Source: Cladorhizidae sp. MBARI D1340-BT2 (lineage: Eukaryota > Porifera > Demospongiae > Poecilosclerida > Cladorhizidae). Taken from it: 64,000 bases of DNA. The first letter of the stretch is position 1, and each line of letters starts with the position of its first letter. Both the position numbers and the translations under genes were made by a program. Below are positions 43,385 to 56,089 of this stretch, in pieces. The stretch is taken from positions 21,890,570-21,954,569 of the forward strand of contig JAQNBH010000010.1 of the NCBI GenBank assembly GCA_028752905.1, read 5' to 3'. The notes beneath the pieces are model-generated. The model made no database searches and was not told where the DNA came from. It saw only the letters and a list, made by a program, of their open reading frames with translations.

Positions 43385-44580
43385 GTGCAGGTCACCTGTG
43401 ACAATCTACACAGGCTGCCAGTCACCTGTGGCTATCTACACAGGCTGCCAGTCACCTGTGGCAATCTACTCAGGCTGCCAGTCACCCGTGGCAATCTACA
43501 CAGGCTGCCAGTCACCCGTGGCAATCTACACAGGCTGCCAGTCACCTGTGGCAATCTACACAGGCTGTTAGTCCCCTGTGGCAATCTACACAGGCTGCCA
43601 GTCACCTGGCAATCTACACAGGCTGCCAGTCACCTGTGGCAATCTACACAGGCTGCCAGTCACCTGTGGCAATCTACACAGGCTGCCAGTCACCTGTGGC
43701 AATCTACACAGGCTGCCAGTCACCTGTGGCAATCTACACAGGCTGCCAGTCACCTGTGGCAATCTACACAGGCTGCCAGTCACCTGTGGCAATCTACACA
43801 GGCTGCCTGGCAATCTACACAGGCTGCCAGTCACCCGTGGCAATCTACACAGGCTGCCAGTCACCCGTGGCAATCTACACAGGCTGTCAGTCCCCTGTGG
43901 CAATCTACACAGGCTGCCAGTTACCTGGCAATCTACACAGGCTGCCAGTCACCTGTGGCAATCTACACAGGCTGCCAGTCACCTGTGGCAATCTACACAG
44001 GCTGCCAGTCACCTGTGGCATCTACACAGGCTGCCAGTCACCTGTGGTAATCTATACAGGCTGCCAGTCACCTGCGGCAAAATATACAGGCTGTCAGTCA
44101 CCTGTGGCAATCTACACAGGCTGCCAGTCACCTGTGGCAATCTACACAGGCTGTCAGTCACCTATGGCAATCTACACAGGCTGCCAGTCACCTGTGACAA
44201 TCTACACAGGCTGCCAGTCACCTGTGGTAATCTATACAGGCTGCCAGTCACCTGTGGCAAAATATACAGGCTGTCAGTCACCTGTGGCAATCTACACAGG
44301 CTGCCAGTCACCTGTGGCAATCTACACAGGCTGCCAGTCACCTGTGGCAATCTACACAGGCTGCCAGTCACCTGTGACAATCTACACAGGCTGCCAATCA
44401 CCTGTGGTAATCTATACAGGCTGCCAGTCACCTGTGGCAAAATATACAGGCTGTCAGTCACCTGTGGCAATCTACACAGGCTGCCAGTCACCTGTGGCAA
44501 TCTACACAGGCTGCCAGTCACCTGTGACAATCTACACAGGCTGCCAATCACCTGTGGTAATCTATACAGGCTGCCAGTCA
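43385..44580. repeat. 30-bp minisatellite, about 40 units
   Basis: The unit is CACCTGTGGCAATCTACACA plus GGCTGCCAGT. Because 30 is a multiple of three and the unit lacks stops in several frames, long periodic open frames (up to 339 codons) appear on both strands; I regard these as artefacts. Short units lacking CACCTGTGG occur at several places, and a 90-180 bp higher-order pattern (GTAATCTATACAGG, then GCAAAATATACAGG) recurs in the right half. Lies in an intron of the Dixin-like gene. Confidence 0.95.
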
Positions 44581-44697
44581 ATTCAAGGGTGTGCTAACAG
44601 TTCCTCATGATAGCTCCAGAACTAAAGCAAACGTGATTCAATTTTTTGGTACAAGTCAAACAAATAGCTCAGCGTAGAATTTGTATGTATTACTTAC

Positions 44698-44820
44698 AGC
44701 TATCTTCATTAACAACACTGAAGACTCTTCTTCCACATCAGCTCTTGCTGCTCTTTTCCAACATTCCAACCAAATACTTCCGTCTTTAACTGATGAAGAG
44801 CAAAGTGTCTGATTGAAATG
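44698..44820 (-). CDS. Candidate 41-codon exon, possibly of the Dixin-like gene
   Basis: Strong acceptor (GGCTGTTCTTTTTTGCAG) before 44820 and donor GTAAGTAATAC after 44698; 123 nt, phase 0 at both ends, no stop in this frame while the other two frames are closed. It reads HFNQTLCSSSVKDGSIWLEC, then ADVEEESSVLLMKIA. It is not coiled-coil-like and I recognise no motif, so membership in the gene rests on strand, phase and position. Just upstream (44870-44940) a similar phrase (GGVWLLECRRL) is readable, hinting at a small duplication. Confidence 0.4.
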
Positions 44821-44940
44821 CTGCAAAAAAGAACAGCCAAAAGCCGCCAAAGAACTCCGGATTGATACTGTTTGTGTGTAGTAAGTCTACGACATTCAAG
44901 AAGCCAAACTCCACCATTTTCCACAACTTTCTTCCTCTAC

Positions 44941-45680
44941 ATTAAACAGATTACACACTATAAGAGCATCTCCACAAACATACATACACAGAATATATAT
45001 ACTGTACAATGATCGTGCTAAATTGTTAGAGTGCCTCTACGATGGAAAATAACTATAACCCTTCACATCCGGTTTGATGGGGCAAGCGAACAGATTTTTT
45101 TAATTTTTTTATGGCAGATGGTTACAACTGTCATCATAAAGGGTCTCCTCTAGCCTTCACAGTTGGTTCTGGAAGTCCTTCGGAGCAGAGCTGCACAAAC
45201 ATCTCTTCTTTCCTCGAGTAGCTCTGAATCCCCCCACCCTTGACAAAGGATTTTGCTCCTGGATAGATTCCTTTGTTGAAGTTTTCTTGTGGACATCAAG
45301 TGTCATAGGTTTTGTTAGCTCACCTCAATGGACTCCATTCTTATAACAAACTGCTGCCTATTATATTTTCATTCTAATGCCATGAAGAGGTTCAAAGATT
45401 TAGCCATGAAAAAAGTTATAGCTTAACCTCCCCCCCAAATATAGCCTGTGGCCAATCAGTCAATCAGGAATGCAATCATGACAGAAGCCAAAGAAAATGG
45501 AAGCATTTCAGTAACTAAGAATAACTCTTCACTAAGTTACTAATTATATAACTAACTAAGTTACCAACTACTTAACAACTAAGCAATCAATTACTTAACT
45601 AAATAAGTAACTAAGTAACCAACTAAGTACATGTAATTAAGTAACTAATTAACTCAGTAACTGAGAAATATCAGCAGAGC
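44941..45680. other. Intronic sequence with an AACTAAGT-rich stretch
   Basis: 45530-45660 is a degenerate run of TAACTAAGTAAC-type words, a decayed short tandem repeat. Nothing else recognised. Confidence 0.5.
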
Positions 45681-48600
45681 CATGGCTGAGAACATGATGA
45701 TGCACACTCATGGCTGAGAACATGATGATGCACACTCATGGCTGGGAACATGATGATGCACACTCATGGCTGGGAACATGATGATGCACACTCATGGCTG
45801 GGAACATGATGATGCACACTCATGGCTGGGAACATGATGATGCACACTCATGGCTGGGAACATGATGATGCACACTCATGGCTGAGAACATGATGATGCA
45901 CACTCATGGCTGGGAACATGATGATGCACACTCATGGCTGGGAACATGATGATGCACACTCATGGCTGGGAACATGATGATGCACACTCATGGCTGAGAA
46001 CATGATGATGCACACTCATGGCTGAGAACATGATGATGCACACTCATGGCTGGGAACATGATGATGCACACTCATGGCTGGGAACATGATGATGCACACT
46101 CATGGCTGAGAACATGATGATGCACACTCATGGCTGGGAACATGATGATGCACACTCATGGCTGGGAACATGATGATGCACACTCATGGCTGGGAACATG
46201 ATGATGCACACTCATGGCTGGGAACATGATGATGCACACTCATGGCTGGGAACATGATGATGCACACTCATGGCTGGGAACATGATGATGCACACTCATG
46301 GCTGGGAACATGATGATGCACACTCATGGCTGGGAACATGATGATGCACACTCATGGCTGGGAACATGATGATGCACACTCATGGCTGAGAACATGATGA
46401 TGCACACTCATGGCTGGGAACATGATGATGCACACTCATGGCTGGGAACATGATGATGCACACTCATGTCTGGGAACATGATGATGCACACTCATGGCTG
46501 AGAACATGATGATGCACACTCATGGCTGGGAACATGATGATGCACACTCATGGCTGGGAACATGATGATGCACACTCATGGCTGGGAACATGATGATGCA
46601 CACTCATGGCTGGGAACATGATGATGCACACTCATGGCTGGGAACATGATGATGCACACTCATGGCTGGGAACATGATGATGCACACTCATGGCTGAGAA
46701 CATGATGATGCACACTCATGTCTGGGAACATGATGATGCACACTCATGGCTGGGAACATGATGATGCACACTCATGGCTGGGAACATGATGATGCACACT
46801 CATGGCTGGGAACATGATGATGCACACTCATGGCTGGGAACATGATGATGCACACTCATGGCTGGGAACATGATGATGCACACTCATGGCTGGGAACATG
46901 ATGATGCACACTCATGGCTGGGAACATGATGATGCACACTCATGGCTGGGAACATGATGATGCACACTCATGGCTGAGAACATGATGATGCACACTCATG
47001 GCTGAGAACATGATGATGCACACTCACGGCTGGGAACATGATGATGCACACTCACGGCTGAGAACATGATGATGCACACTCATGGCTGGGAACATGATGA
47101 TGCACACTCATGGCTGAGAACATGATGATGCACACTCATGTCTGGGAACATGATGATGCACACTCATGGCTGGGAACATGATGATGCACACTCATGGCTG
47201 GGAACATGATGATGCACACTCATGGCTGGGAACATGATGATGCACACTCATGGCTGGGAACATGATGATGCACACTCATGGCTGGGAACATGATGATGCA
47301 CACTCATGGCTGGGAACATGATGATGCACACTCATGGCTGGGAACATGATGATGCACACTCATGGCTGGGAACATGATGATGCACACTCATGGCTGGGAA
47401 CATGATGATGCACACTCATGGCTGGGAACATGATGATGCACACTCATGGCTGAGAACATGATGATGCACACTCATGGCTGAGAACATGATGATGCACACT
47501 CATGGCTGGGAACATGATGATGCACACTCATGGCTGGGAACATGATGATGCACACTCATGGCTGGGAACATGATGATGCACACTCATGGCTGGGAACATG
47601 ATGATGCACACTCATGGCTGGGAACATGATGATGCACACTCATGGCAGGGAACATGATGATGCACACTCATGGCTGGGAACATGATGATGCACACTCATG
47701 GCTGGGAACATGATGATGCACACTCATGGCTGAGAACATGATGATGCACACTCATGGCTGGGAACATGATGATGCACACTCATGGCTGGGAACATGATGA
47801 TGCACACTCATGGCTGGGAACATGATGATGCACACTCATGGCTGGGAACATGATGATGCACACTCATGGCTGGGAACATGATGATGCACACTCATGGCTG
47901 AGAACATGATGATGCACACTCATGGCTGAGAACATGATGATGCACACTCATGGCTGGGAACATGATGATGCACACTCATGGCTGAGAACATGATGATGCA
48001 CACTCATGGCTGAGAACATGATGATGCACACTCATGGCTGGGAACATGATGATGCACACTCATGGCTGAGAACATGATGATGCACACTCATGGCTGGGAA
48101 CATGATGATGCACACTCATGGCTGGGAACATGATGATGCACACTCATGGCTGGGAACATGATGATGCACACTCATGGCTGAGAACATGATGATGCACACT
48201 CATGGCTGGGAACATGATGATGCACACTCATGGCTGAGAACATGATGATGCACACTCATGGCTGAGAACATGATGATGCACACTCATGGCTGGGAACATG
48301 ATGATGCACACTCATGGCTGAGAACATGATGATGCACACTCATGGCTGGGAACATGATGATGCACACTCATGGCTGGGAACATGATGATGCACACTCATG
48401 GCTGGGAACATGATGATGCACACTCATGGCTGGGAACATGATGATGCACACTCATGGCTGGGAACATGATGATGCACACTCATGGCTGGGAACATGATGA
48501 TGCACACTCATGGCTGGGAACATGATGATGCACACTCATGGCTGAGAACATGATGATGCACACTCATGGCTGGGAACATGATGATGCACACTCATGGCTG

Positions 48601-50174
48601 GGAACATGATGATGCACACTCATGGCTGGGAACATGATGATGCACACTCATGGCTGGGAACATGATGATGCACACTCATGGCTGGGAACATGATGATGCA
48701 CACTCATGGCTGAGAACATGATGATGCACACTCATGGCTGGGAACATGATGATGCACACTCATGGCTGGGAACATGATGATGCACACTCATGGCTGGGAA
48801 CATGATGATGCACACTCATGGCTGGGAACATGATGATGCACACTCATGGCTGGGAACATGATGATGCACACTCATGGCTGGGAACATGATGATGCACACT
48901 CATGGCTGGGAACATGATGATGCACACTCATGGCTGGGAACATGATGATGCACACTCATGGCTGGGAACATGATGATGCACACTCATGGCTGAGAACATG
49001 ATGATGCACACTCATGGCTGGGAACATGATGATGCACACTCATGGCTGGGAACATGATGATGCACACTCATGGCTGAGAACATGATGATGCACACTCATG
49101 GCTGGGAACATGATGATGCACACTCATGGCTGAGAACATGATGATGCACACTCATGGCTGGGAACATGATGATGCACACTCATGGCTGGGAACATGATGA
49201 TGCACACTCATGGCTGGGAACATGATGATGCACACTCATGGCTGAGAACATGATGATGCACACTCATGGCTGGGAACATGATGATGCACACTCATGGCTG
49301 GGAACATGATGATGCACACTCATGGCTGGGAACATGATGATGCACACTCATGGCTGAGAACATGATGATGCACACTCATGGCTGGGAACATGATGATGCA
49401 CACTCATGGCTGGGAACATGATGATGCACACTCATGGCTGGGAACATGATGATGCACACTCATGGCTGGGAACATGATGATGCACACTCATGGCTGGGAA
49501 CATGATGATGCACACTCATGGCTAGGAACATGATGATGCACACTCATGGCTGGGAACATGATGATGCACACTCATGGCTGGGAACATGATGATGCACACT
49601 CATGGCTGGGAACATGATGATGCACACTCATGGCTGAGAACATGATGATGCACACTCATGGCTGGGAACATGATGATGCACACTCATGGCTGGGAACATG
49701 ATGATGCACACTCATGGCTGGGAACATGATGATGCACACTCATGGCTGGGAACATGATGATGCACACTCATGGCTGGGAACATGATGATGCACACTCATG
49801 GCTGAGAACATGATGATGCACACTCATGGCTGGGAACATGATGATGCACACTCATGGCTGGGAACATGATGATGCACACTCATGGCTGGGAACATGATGA
49901 TGCACACTCATGGCTGGGAACATGATGATGCACACTCATGGCTGAGAACATGATGATGCACACTCATGGCTGGGAACATGATGATGCACACTCATGGCTG
50001 AGAACATGATGATGCACACTCATGGCTGGGAACATGATGATGCACACTCATGGCTGAGAACATGATGATGCACACTCATGGCTGGGAACATGATGATGCA
50101 CACTCATGGCTGAGAACATGATGATGCACACTCATGGCTGGGAACATGATGATGCACACTCATGGCTGAGAACA
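45681..50174. repeat. 28-bp minisatellite, 160 units with no net indel
   Basis: The unit is CATGGCTGGGAACATGATGA followed by TGCACACT. The first unit starts at 45681 and the last whole one ends at 50160, exactly 160 x 28 bp; intermediate checks (47641, 48061) stay in register. The main variation is GGG/GAG in the middle of the unit, and rarer variants (GTCTGGG, GCAGGG, CACGGC). The rare GTCTGGG variant recurs at about 46720 and 47140, exactly 15 units apart, with similar neighbours. It occupies the intron between the candidate exons at 44820 and 50715. Confidence 0.97.
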
Positions 50175-50354
50175 AGCACATGATTAATACCAGAAGGGGT
50201 GGGGCATTCCCCCACCACACCCACTCTCCTCCGACATATCTTCCAACTCTATTATTCCGCACAACACATAATAAAAAGCCATACATTATGTACATGCACA
50301 TTGATCTCCAGCTTATAAAGGGCTACTTTGAGGGTTAAATATATGCAGTGGAAA

Positions 50355-50434
50355 TATTCATGGGTGGAGCCATAATGCTATGGGTGGAGCCATAATGCTA
50401 TGGGTGGAGCCATAATGCTATGGGTGGAGCCATG
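50355..50434. repeat. 20-bp tandem repeat, 4 copies
   Basis: TGGGTGGAGCCATAATGCTA repeated, the last copy partial (GCCATGCC). Confidence 0.9.
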
Positions 50435-50594
50435 CCATGTTGCTCTTCGTCATATACCTACGCACAGATTGAATTATAATACGAACCCTCCCCCCTCCTT
50501 GCAAAGGTAATATTTACTCCCTCGACATTTTGACTAGCCATCAGGTACACTGTATAATGAGATGGGGTAAGACTCATGGGAGGTTGTGAGTCAT

Positions 50595-50680
50595 AGCATC
50601 TCATTATTCCCGATGAGCATTTGTAGCCGAAACATTGAGCGAGTGTATTTAAGTGGACTATGGAGATATATTATCTCTCT
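50595..50680 (+). repeat. Short dispersed repeat related to 62390-62470
   Basis: CATCTCATTATTCCCGATGA and TAGCCGAAACATTGAGCGAG resemble CGTCTCATTATTCCTGATGA and TAGTCGAAATGTCGAGTGAA near 62385-62445. This suggests a diverged copy of the same small element. It adjoins a short CA run at 50690-50705. Confidence 0.4.
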
Positions 50681-50714
50681 ACCCAATTTTACACACACAC
50701 ACACACCAGCTAAC

Positions 50715-50930
50715 CTCGAGCTTCTTGATGTTAGCCTCCCTCTGCAGCATCTGGTTCCTGAGCTCCAACTTCTCTGTGTCACTCTTGTATTCCTTCCTGT
50801 AGATCTCTGACTTCATCGTGGTGATGAATGCACCTCGCTCCTCCACCATGCTACGCAGAGTTATGCTCTCTGATTGCACCTGCGCTAGCTCGTCTTGAAG
50901 CTCAGATATTCGTATATGGAGTGAGGCAAT
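50715..50930 (-). CDS. Dixin-like gene, upstream coiled-coil exon (72 codons)
   Basis: Acceptor TCTTATGCAG before 50930 and donor GTTAGCTGG after 50715; exactly 216 nt, phase 0 at both ends. It reads IASLHIRISELQDELAQVQS, then ESITLRSMVEE and SDTEKLELRNQMLQREANIK with clear heptads (I/L at a and d), so a long coiled coil. Same strand and phase as the downstream exons and the expected location for Dixin's central coiled coil. Upstream exons (a calponin-homology domain would be expected in long vertebrate Dixin isoforms) were not found in the window, and the sequence beyond is repeat. Confidence 0.75.
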
Positions 50931-50964
50931 CTGCATAAGATGAGAATCTTGTTTATAATGAATA

Positions 50965-51300
50965 GCAGTCAAGCACCCTGTTGTTATGTTGAGGTGTGTA
51001 CAACACTAAATAAATACACCCTGTGGTTAATGTTTAGGTGTGTACAACACTAAATAATACACCCTGTTGTTAATGTTGGGGTGTGTACAACAGTAAATAT
51101 ATACACCCCTTGTTTGTGATGAATAGCAGTCGAGCACCCTGTTGTTAATTTTGGGTGTGTACAACAGTAAATAAATACACCCCTTGTTTGTAATGAATAG
51201 CAGTCGAGCACCCTGTTGTTATGTTGAGGTGTGTACAACAGTAAATAAATACACCCTGTTGTTATGTTGGGGTGTGTAGAACACCTATTAAAATACACCC
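50965..51300. repeat. Compound minisatellite, about 44 and 72 bp units
   Basis: Built from CACCCTGTTGTTAATGTTGG, GGTGTGTACAACAGTAAATA and CCTTGTTTGTAATGAATAGC segments in changing combinations, about 5-6 copies. It directly follows the acceptor region of the coiled-coil exon, and the GAATAGCAGTC segment is shared with that intron end. Confidence 0.85.
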
Positions 51301-51439
51301 AGAGTCAACCACCTTTCTACGACTCCGCATTATTATAATACGTTTATTATTTATTTTATTATTATTCAGCTATAGCTGATCCTCTAAATGAGATTCTTTT
51401 GTGTGTTATACATTACAAATCTAAATCGAGTTTTCCGCT

Positions 51440-52849
51440 ATACTATGAAGACTAATAATACACTGACTAATAGGTAGTATATGTATACTAGTGTCCCCAT
51501 AATACATGGCTAATAGGTAGTATATGTATACTAGTGCCCCCATAATACATGGACTAATAGGTAGTATATGTATACTAGTACCCCCATAATACATGGACTA
51601 ATAGGTAGTATATGTATACTAGTGCCCTCATAATACATGGACTAATAGGTAGTATATGTATACTAGTGCCCCCATAATACATGGACTAATAGGTAGTATA
51701 CGTATACTAGTGCCCCCATAATTACATGGACTAATAGGTAGTATACGTATACTAGTGCCCCCATAATACATGGACTAATAGGTAGTATATGTATACTAGT
51801 GCCCCCATAATACATGGACTAATAGGTAGTATACGTATACTAGTGCCCCCATAATACATGGACTAATAGGTAGTATATGTATACTAGTGCCCCCATAATA
51901 CATGGACTAATAGGTAGTATATGTATACTAGTGCCCCCATAACACATGGACTAATAGGTAGTGTATGTATACTAGTACCCCCATAATTACATGGACTAAT
52001 AGGTAGAAAATGTATACTAGTGCCCCCATAATACATGGACTAATGGGTAGTATACGTATACTAGTGCCCCCATAATACATGGACTAATAGGTAGTATACG
52101 TATACTAGTGCCCCCATAATACATGGACTAATAGGTAGTATACGTATACTAGTGCCCCCATAATACATGGACTAATAGGTAGTATATGTATACTAGTACC
52201 CCCATAATTACATGGACTAATAGGTAGTATATGTATACTAGTGCCCCCATAATACATGGACTAATAGGTAGTATATGTATACTAGTGCCCCCATAATACA
52301 TGGACTAATAGGTAGTATATGTATACTAGTGCCCCCATAATACATGGACTAATAGGTAGTATACGTATACTAGTGCCCCCATAATACATGGACTAATAGG
52401 TAGTATATGTATACTAGTGCCCCCATAATACATGGACTAATAGGTAGTATATGTATACTAGTGCCCCCATAACACATGGACTAATAGGTAGTATATGTAT
52501 ACTAGTACCCCCATAATTACATGGACTAATAGGTAGAAAATGTATACTAGTGCCCCCATAATACATGGACTAATGGGTAGTATACGTATACTAGTACCCC
52601 CATAATACATGGACTAATAGGTAGTATACGTATACTAGTGCCCCCATAATACATGGACTAATAGGTAGTATACGTATACTAGTGCCCCCATAATACATGG
52701 ACTAATAGGTAGTATATGTATACTAGTACCCCCATAATTACATGGACTAATAGGTAGTATATGTATACTAGTGCCCCCATAATACATGGACTAATAGGTA
52801 GTATATGTATACTAGTGCCCCCATAATACATGGACTAATAGGTACTATA
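51440..52849. repeat. 44-bp minisatellite, about 32 units (left part)
   Basis: The unit is ACTAATAGGTAGTATATGTA followed by TACTAGTGCCCCCATAATACATGG. The TATACG variant creates a perfect 16-bp palindrome, TAGTATACGTATACTA. A stretch of about 535 bp is duplicated: the rare GGTAGAAAATG variant occurs at about 51998 and 52533 with matching neighbours. The array continues after the inserted transposon. Confidence 0.96.
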
Positions 52850-54841
52850 CAGTAGCGGCCAAAAATAACTTTACGTTGCGTTTTTGTACAACGTACTACG
52901 TTTTGTGAGCAAGCGTTGCGTGTGCGTTCCTTACTGTTTTTCTAATCTTACTTCTAAAACGTAGGTGCGTTGTGCAGCTGGAACGCATGCGTTCATAGAA
53001 TAAACGTACACGTGATACATTTCGTCGCTCGCTTTACAGCTCTCTTTCTCGCGCTGTGGTGTATCGTCCTACAAGAAGCAAAAGCAAAGAATTCTGAACC
53101 TTAGCCTAAGCTGTGAAGCGCCCAAGATATTGATGGATTCAGTTAACTAGGTAGGATGACCTGAGCTTCCTGAAACATTACCTGCGATCACACACGACCT
53201 TTTGTTCAAGGGAGCAAATTGGTTGTCAAGGCTCAAGTGGCAGGTTAAGTTTTTGTGCCATGCCATGAATTATAGAAAACTGGTAGCTTACAAGGAATAT
53301 GAAGTCAGGAACCTGAAATGCCTTTCTATGCAGAGCATTACTAAAACTATACTATATTACATTGACAATATGATGGCCTACTAAAACTACAGTAGAGGCT
53401 TTCTTCAAAGCAATGAGTGCCAGCTTTGGTGTAGGACAAACATCGAGTGGTTGTACATTGCTGCATGGCAATTCATATTGCCACCGATTCTGAGGCAAAC
53501 AAAGTAATGATTTGGCTTATGGGTACTTCTTAACCTATTTGAGACGACATGGGCGATGTATAAGCAAACTAAGATACACATAACTTGCGTGCCAGATCTC
53601 GATCTGGTGAACCTCAAGAACCAGGTGTTTTTTTGTTATTTTAAAATACCGTATTTTGTCTCCCACACTCCAGGTCAAGAGGTCGGGAGTGGCACAGCAA
53701 TTTGTCAGCAAGGCAGGAGGGAGTGCATTCGAGAATATCATCTGGTTTGACAAGTGTACTGTGAAGCTTCTGCTACCCCAAAGGTTGAGGCGATTCTTCA
53801 CATCATCAAACTAAATAGCAGTGCTACTGGGTATTGATAATGTGTATTTTAATTTATGCAACATCTTTGTGTGTGGTTTGGTGCAGCAGTTGTTATCTGA
53901 CAATATTGACAAGGTAAATAAAGGTCCTGTTATGTAGGTGTAAAGCTAGTTGTTGGTTTATATCTTCTGGGCCAGTTTGACATCTCCATCCTCGGACTGG
54001 ATACCTGCATTTACAAACCACAGACATCCAACATCTATAGTCACACAACAGTTGCTGACTAGCTTCCCCCTTTTGGAGCCACCACCCCAAAAAAACAACC
54101 AAAAAAACAGGATACATCATATAATGGCGACAGTTCTCATGCAGCCAAAATATTGCACATTATCAAGACATACACACCACTTAGCGAGCCACTGCTCACA
54201 TAATCCAAGCTTGTTGCATTTGACAAACAGGTGTGGAGGTCTTCAAGACCATTTTGTGTGCAACAACTTTAGCTCATATACAAGTATGTTCTGATCAAGC
54301 TCTGTGAAAATAGAGCTACTTAGATTGTCAACCAGATGATTACTAAGATGCCCTGACAAAGACCAAAGTATTTGGTTGGAAGGAAATGTTGGCAAAAAGC
54401 AAAAGAATTAGCACTGAAGTAGATAGTAACAACAAATCTAAGCTACACTGAAATACTAGCAAGTAAAATTTATTCAGACAAAGGGACTAGCTGAGCTAGC
54501 AAGACACAAAATTGAAAAAGTACCTCAACACATCAAGAGCAAGTACTTACTGCTTTTGGGAATAGTATCCTCAGATATTTTCTGATCGATTTGACAAGAG
54601 CTACCTAAACTAATGTTACCTAAATAGAATTTAGCCTCCGAATGCGCGCGTTTTCCTATTTGTCACGTGTCAGATCGAGGAAAAAAATAAACAACGATGC
54701 GTTCCAATGGTGCGTGCAACGTTCGTGCGTACCGTTCACCGTGCGTTCTTAAATGGTAGCTCGTGCGTTGCTTTTTAAACGCTCGAGCGTACTACATACG
54801 TTGTACAGAAACGCAACGTAAAGTTATTTTTACCGCTACTG
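52850..54841. mobile_element. 2-kb Tc1/mariner-like DNA transposon inserted in the 44-bp array
   Basis: Ends are inverted repeats of about 45 bp: left CAGTAGCGGCCAAAAATAAC, then TTTACGTTGCG; right in reverse complement CAGTAGCGGTAAAAATAACT, then TTACGTTGCG. A TA dinucleotide flanks each end (52848-52849, 54842-54843), and removing the element with one TA restores the array unit apart from one C/G difference. TA duplication and ends starting CAGT fit the Tc1/mariner/pogo group. Subterminal regions are rich in GCGTT words, including GAACGCATGCGTTC. No intact transposase: the longest frames (60-114 codons) are unrecognised, so it is probably non-autonomous. Confidence 0.85.
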
Positions 54842-55136
54842 TATGTATACTAGTGCCCCCATAATACATGGACTAATAGGTAGTATATGTATACTAGTGC
54901 CCCCATAATACATGACTAATAGGTAGTATATGTATACTAGTGCCCCCATAATACATGGTAGTATATATATATACTAGTGCCCATAATACATGGACTAATA
55001 GGTAGTATATGTATACTAGTGCCCCCATAATACATGGACTAATAGGTAGTATACGTATACTAGTGCCCCCATAATACATGGACTAATAGGTAGTATATGT
55101 ATACTAGTGCCCCCATAATACATGGACTAATAGGTA
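54842..55136. repeat. 44-bp minisatellite, right part (about 6-7 units)
   Basis: Same unit and phase as 51440-52849, resuming at TATGTATACTAGTGCCCCCA directly after the transposon end. The small minus-strand open frame at 54894-55079 is a by-product. Confidence 0.95.
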
Positions 55137-55167
55137 CTGAGTAATGCATGTGCTCTGCCACTTTGAG

Positions 55168-55169
55168 TA

Positions 55170-55217
<48 letters not shown>
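55168..55217. repeat. (ATC)n microsatellite, about 16 copies
   Basis: Uninterrupted CAT/ATC trinucleotides at the start of the 58-bp array. Confidence 0.97.
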
Positions 55218-55218
<1 letters not shown>

Positions 55219-55860
55219 GTAGCCGGAGAGCTAATAGCAAGGGTGGCCAACATGAAGCAGTGATAATGACAATGACAGTAGCCAGGGAGCTAATGCAAGG
55301 GTGGCCAACATGAAGCAGTGATAATGACAATGACAGTAGCCAGGGAGCTAATGCAAGGGTGGCTAACATGAAGCAGTGATAATGACAGTGACAGTAGCCA
55401 GGGAGCTAATGCAAGGGTGGCCAACATGAAGCAGTGATAATGACAGTGACAGTAGCCAGGGAGCTAATGCAAGGGTGGCCAACATGAAGCAGTGATAATG
55501 ACAATGACAGTAGCCAGGGAGCTAATGCAAGGGTGGCCAACATGAAGCAGTGATAATGACAATGACAGTAGCCAGGGAGCTAATGCAAGGGTGGCTAACA
55601 TGAAGCAGTGATAATGACAATGACAGTAGCCAGGGAGCTAATGCAAGGGTGGCTAACATGAAGCAGTGATAATGACAATGACAGTAGCCAGGGAGCTAAT
55701 AGCAAGGGTGGCCAACATGAAGCAGTGATAATGACAGTGACAGTAGCCAGAGAGCTAACAGCAAGGGTGGCCAACATGAAGCAGTGATAATGACAGTGAC
55801 AGTAGCCAGAGAGCTAACAGCAAGGGTGGCCTAGAGCTAATAGCAAAGGTGGCCTGGAAC
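55218..55860. repeat. 58-bp minisatellite, about 11 units
   Basis: The unit is AGTAGCCAGGGAGCTAATGC, then AAGGGTGGCCAACATGAAGC and AGTGATAATGACAATGAC. Later units have AGAGAGCTAACAGC and the array decays at 55830-55870. Confidence 0.95.
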
Positions 55861-56089
55861 ATGAAGTAGTGTGATAATGACACGAGAGGAGAAACAGTGG
55901 GGTGTAATTTGTTATCTACTGTAATGTGGGAAATGCGGAAAAAATGCATGGGAGGTATGTATACACGCCACCAAACAAAATGGCTGAATCCAAGTGCCGC
56001 ACCACTTCGAGCAAAGGAACATTTGAATGACCTATGAGGCAACCAAGGCTGCCATTGCCTCCGGGAGGAGGTTGAGTTGTACTTTTAGT
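55861..56089. other. Short unassigned stretch
   Basis: Single-copy sequence between two minisatellites; no exon or signal recognised. Confidence 0.4.

Noticed and set aside
43385..44610. Open frames up to 339 codons with decapeptide repeats
   Set aside because: By-product of a 30-bp unit lacking stops; present on both strands in an intron.
43385..50174. CRISPR array, suggested by regular 28-30 bp repeats
   Set aside because: Units follow each other without spacers and the DNA is eukaryotic; these are minisatellites.
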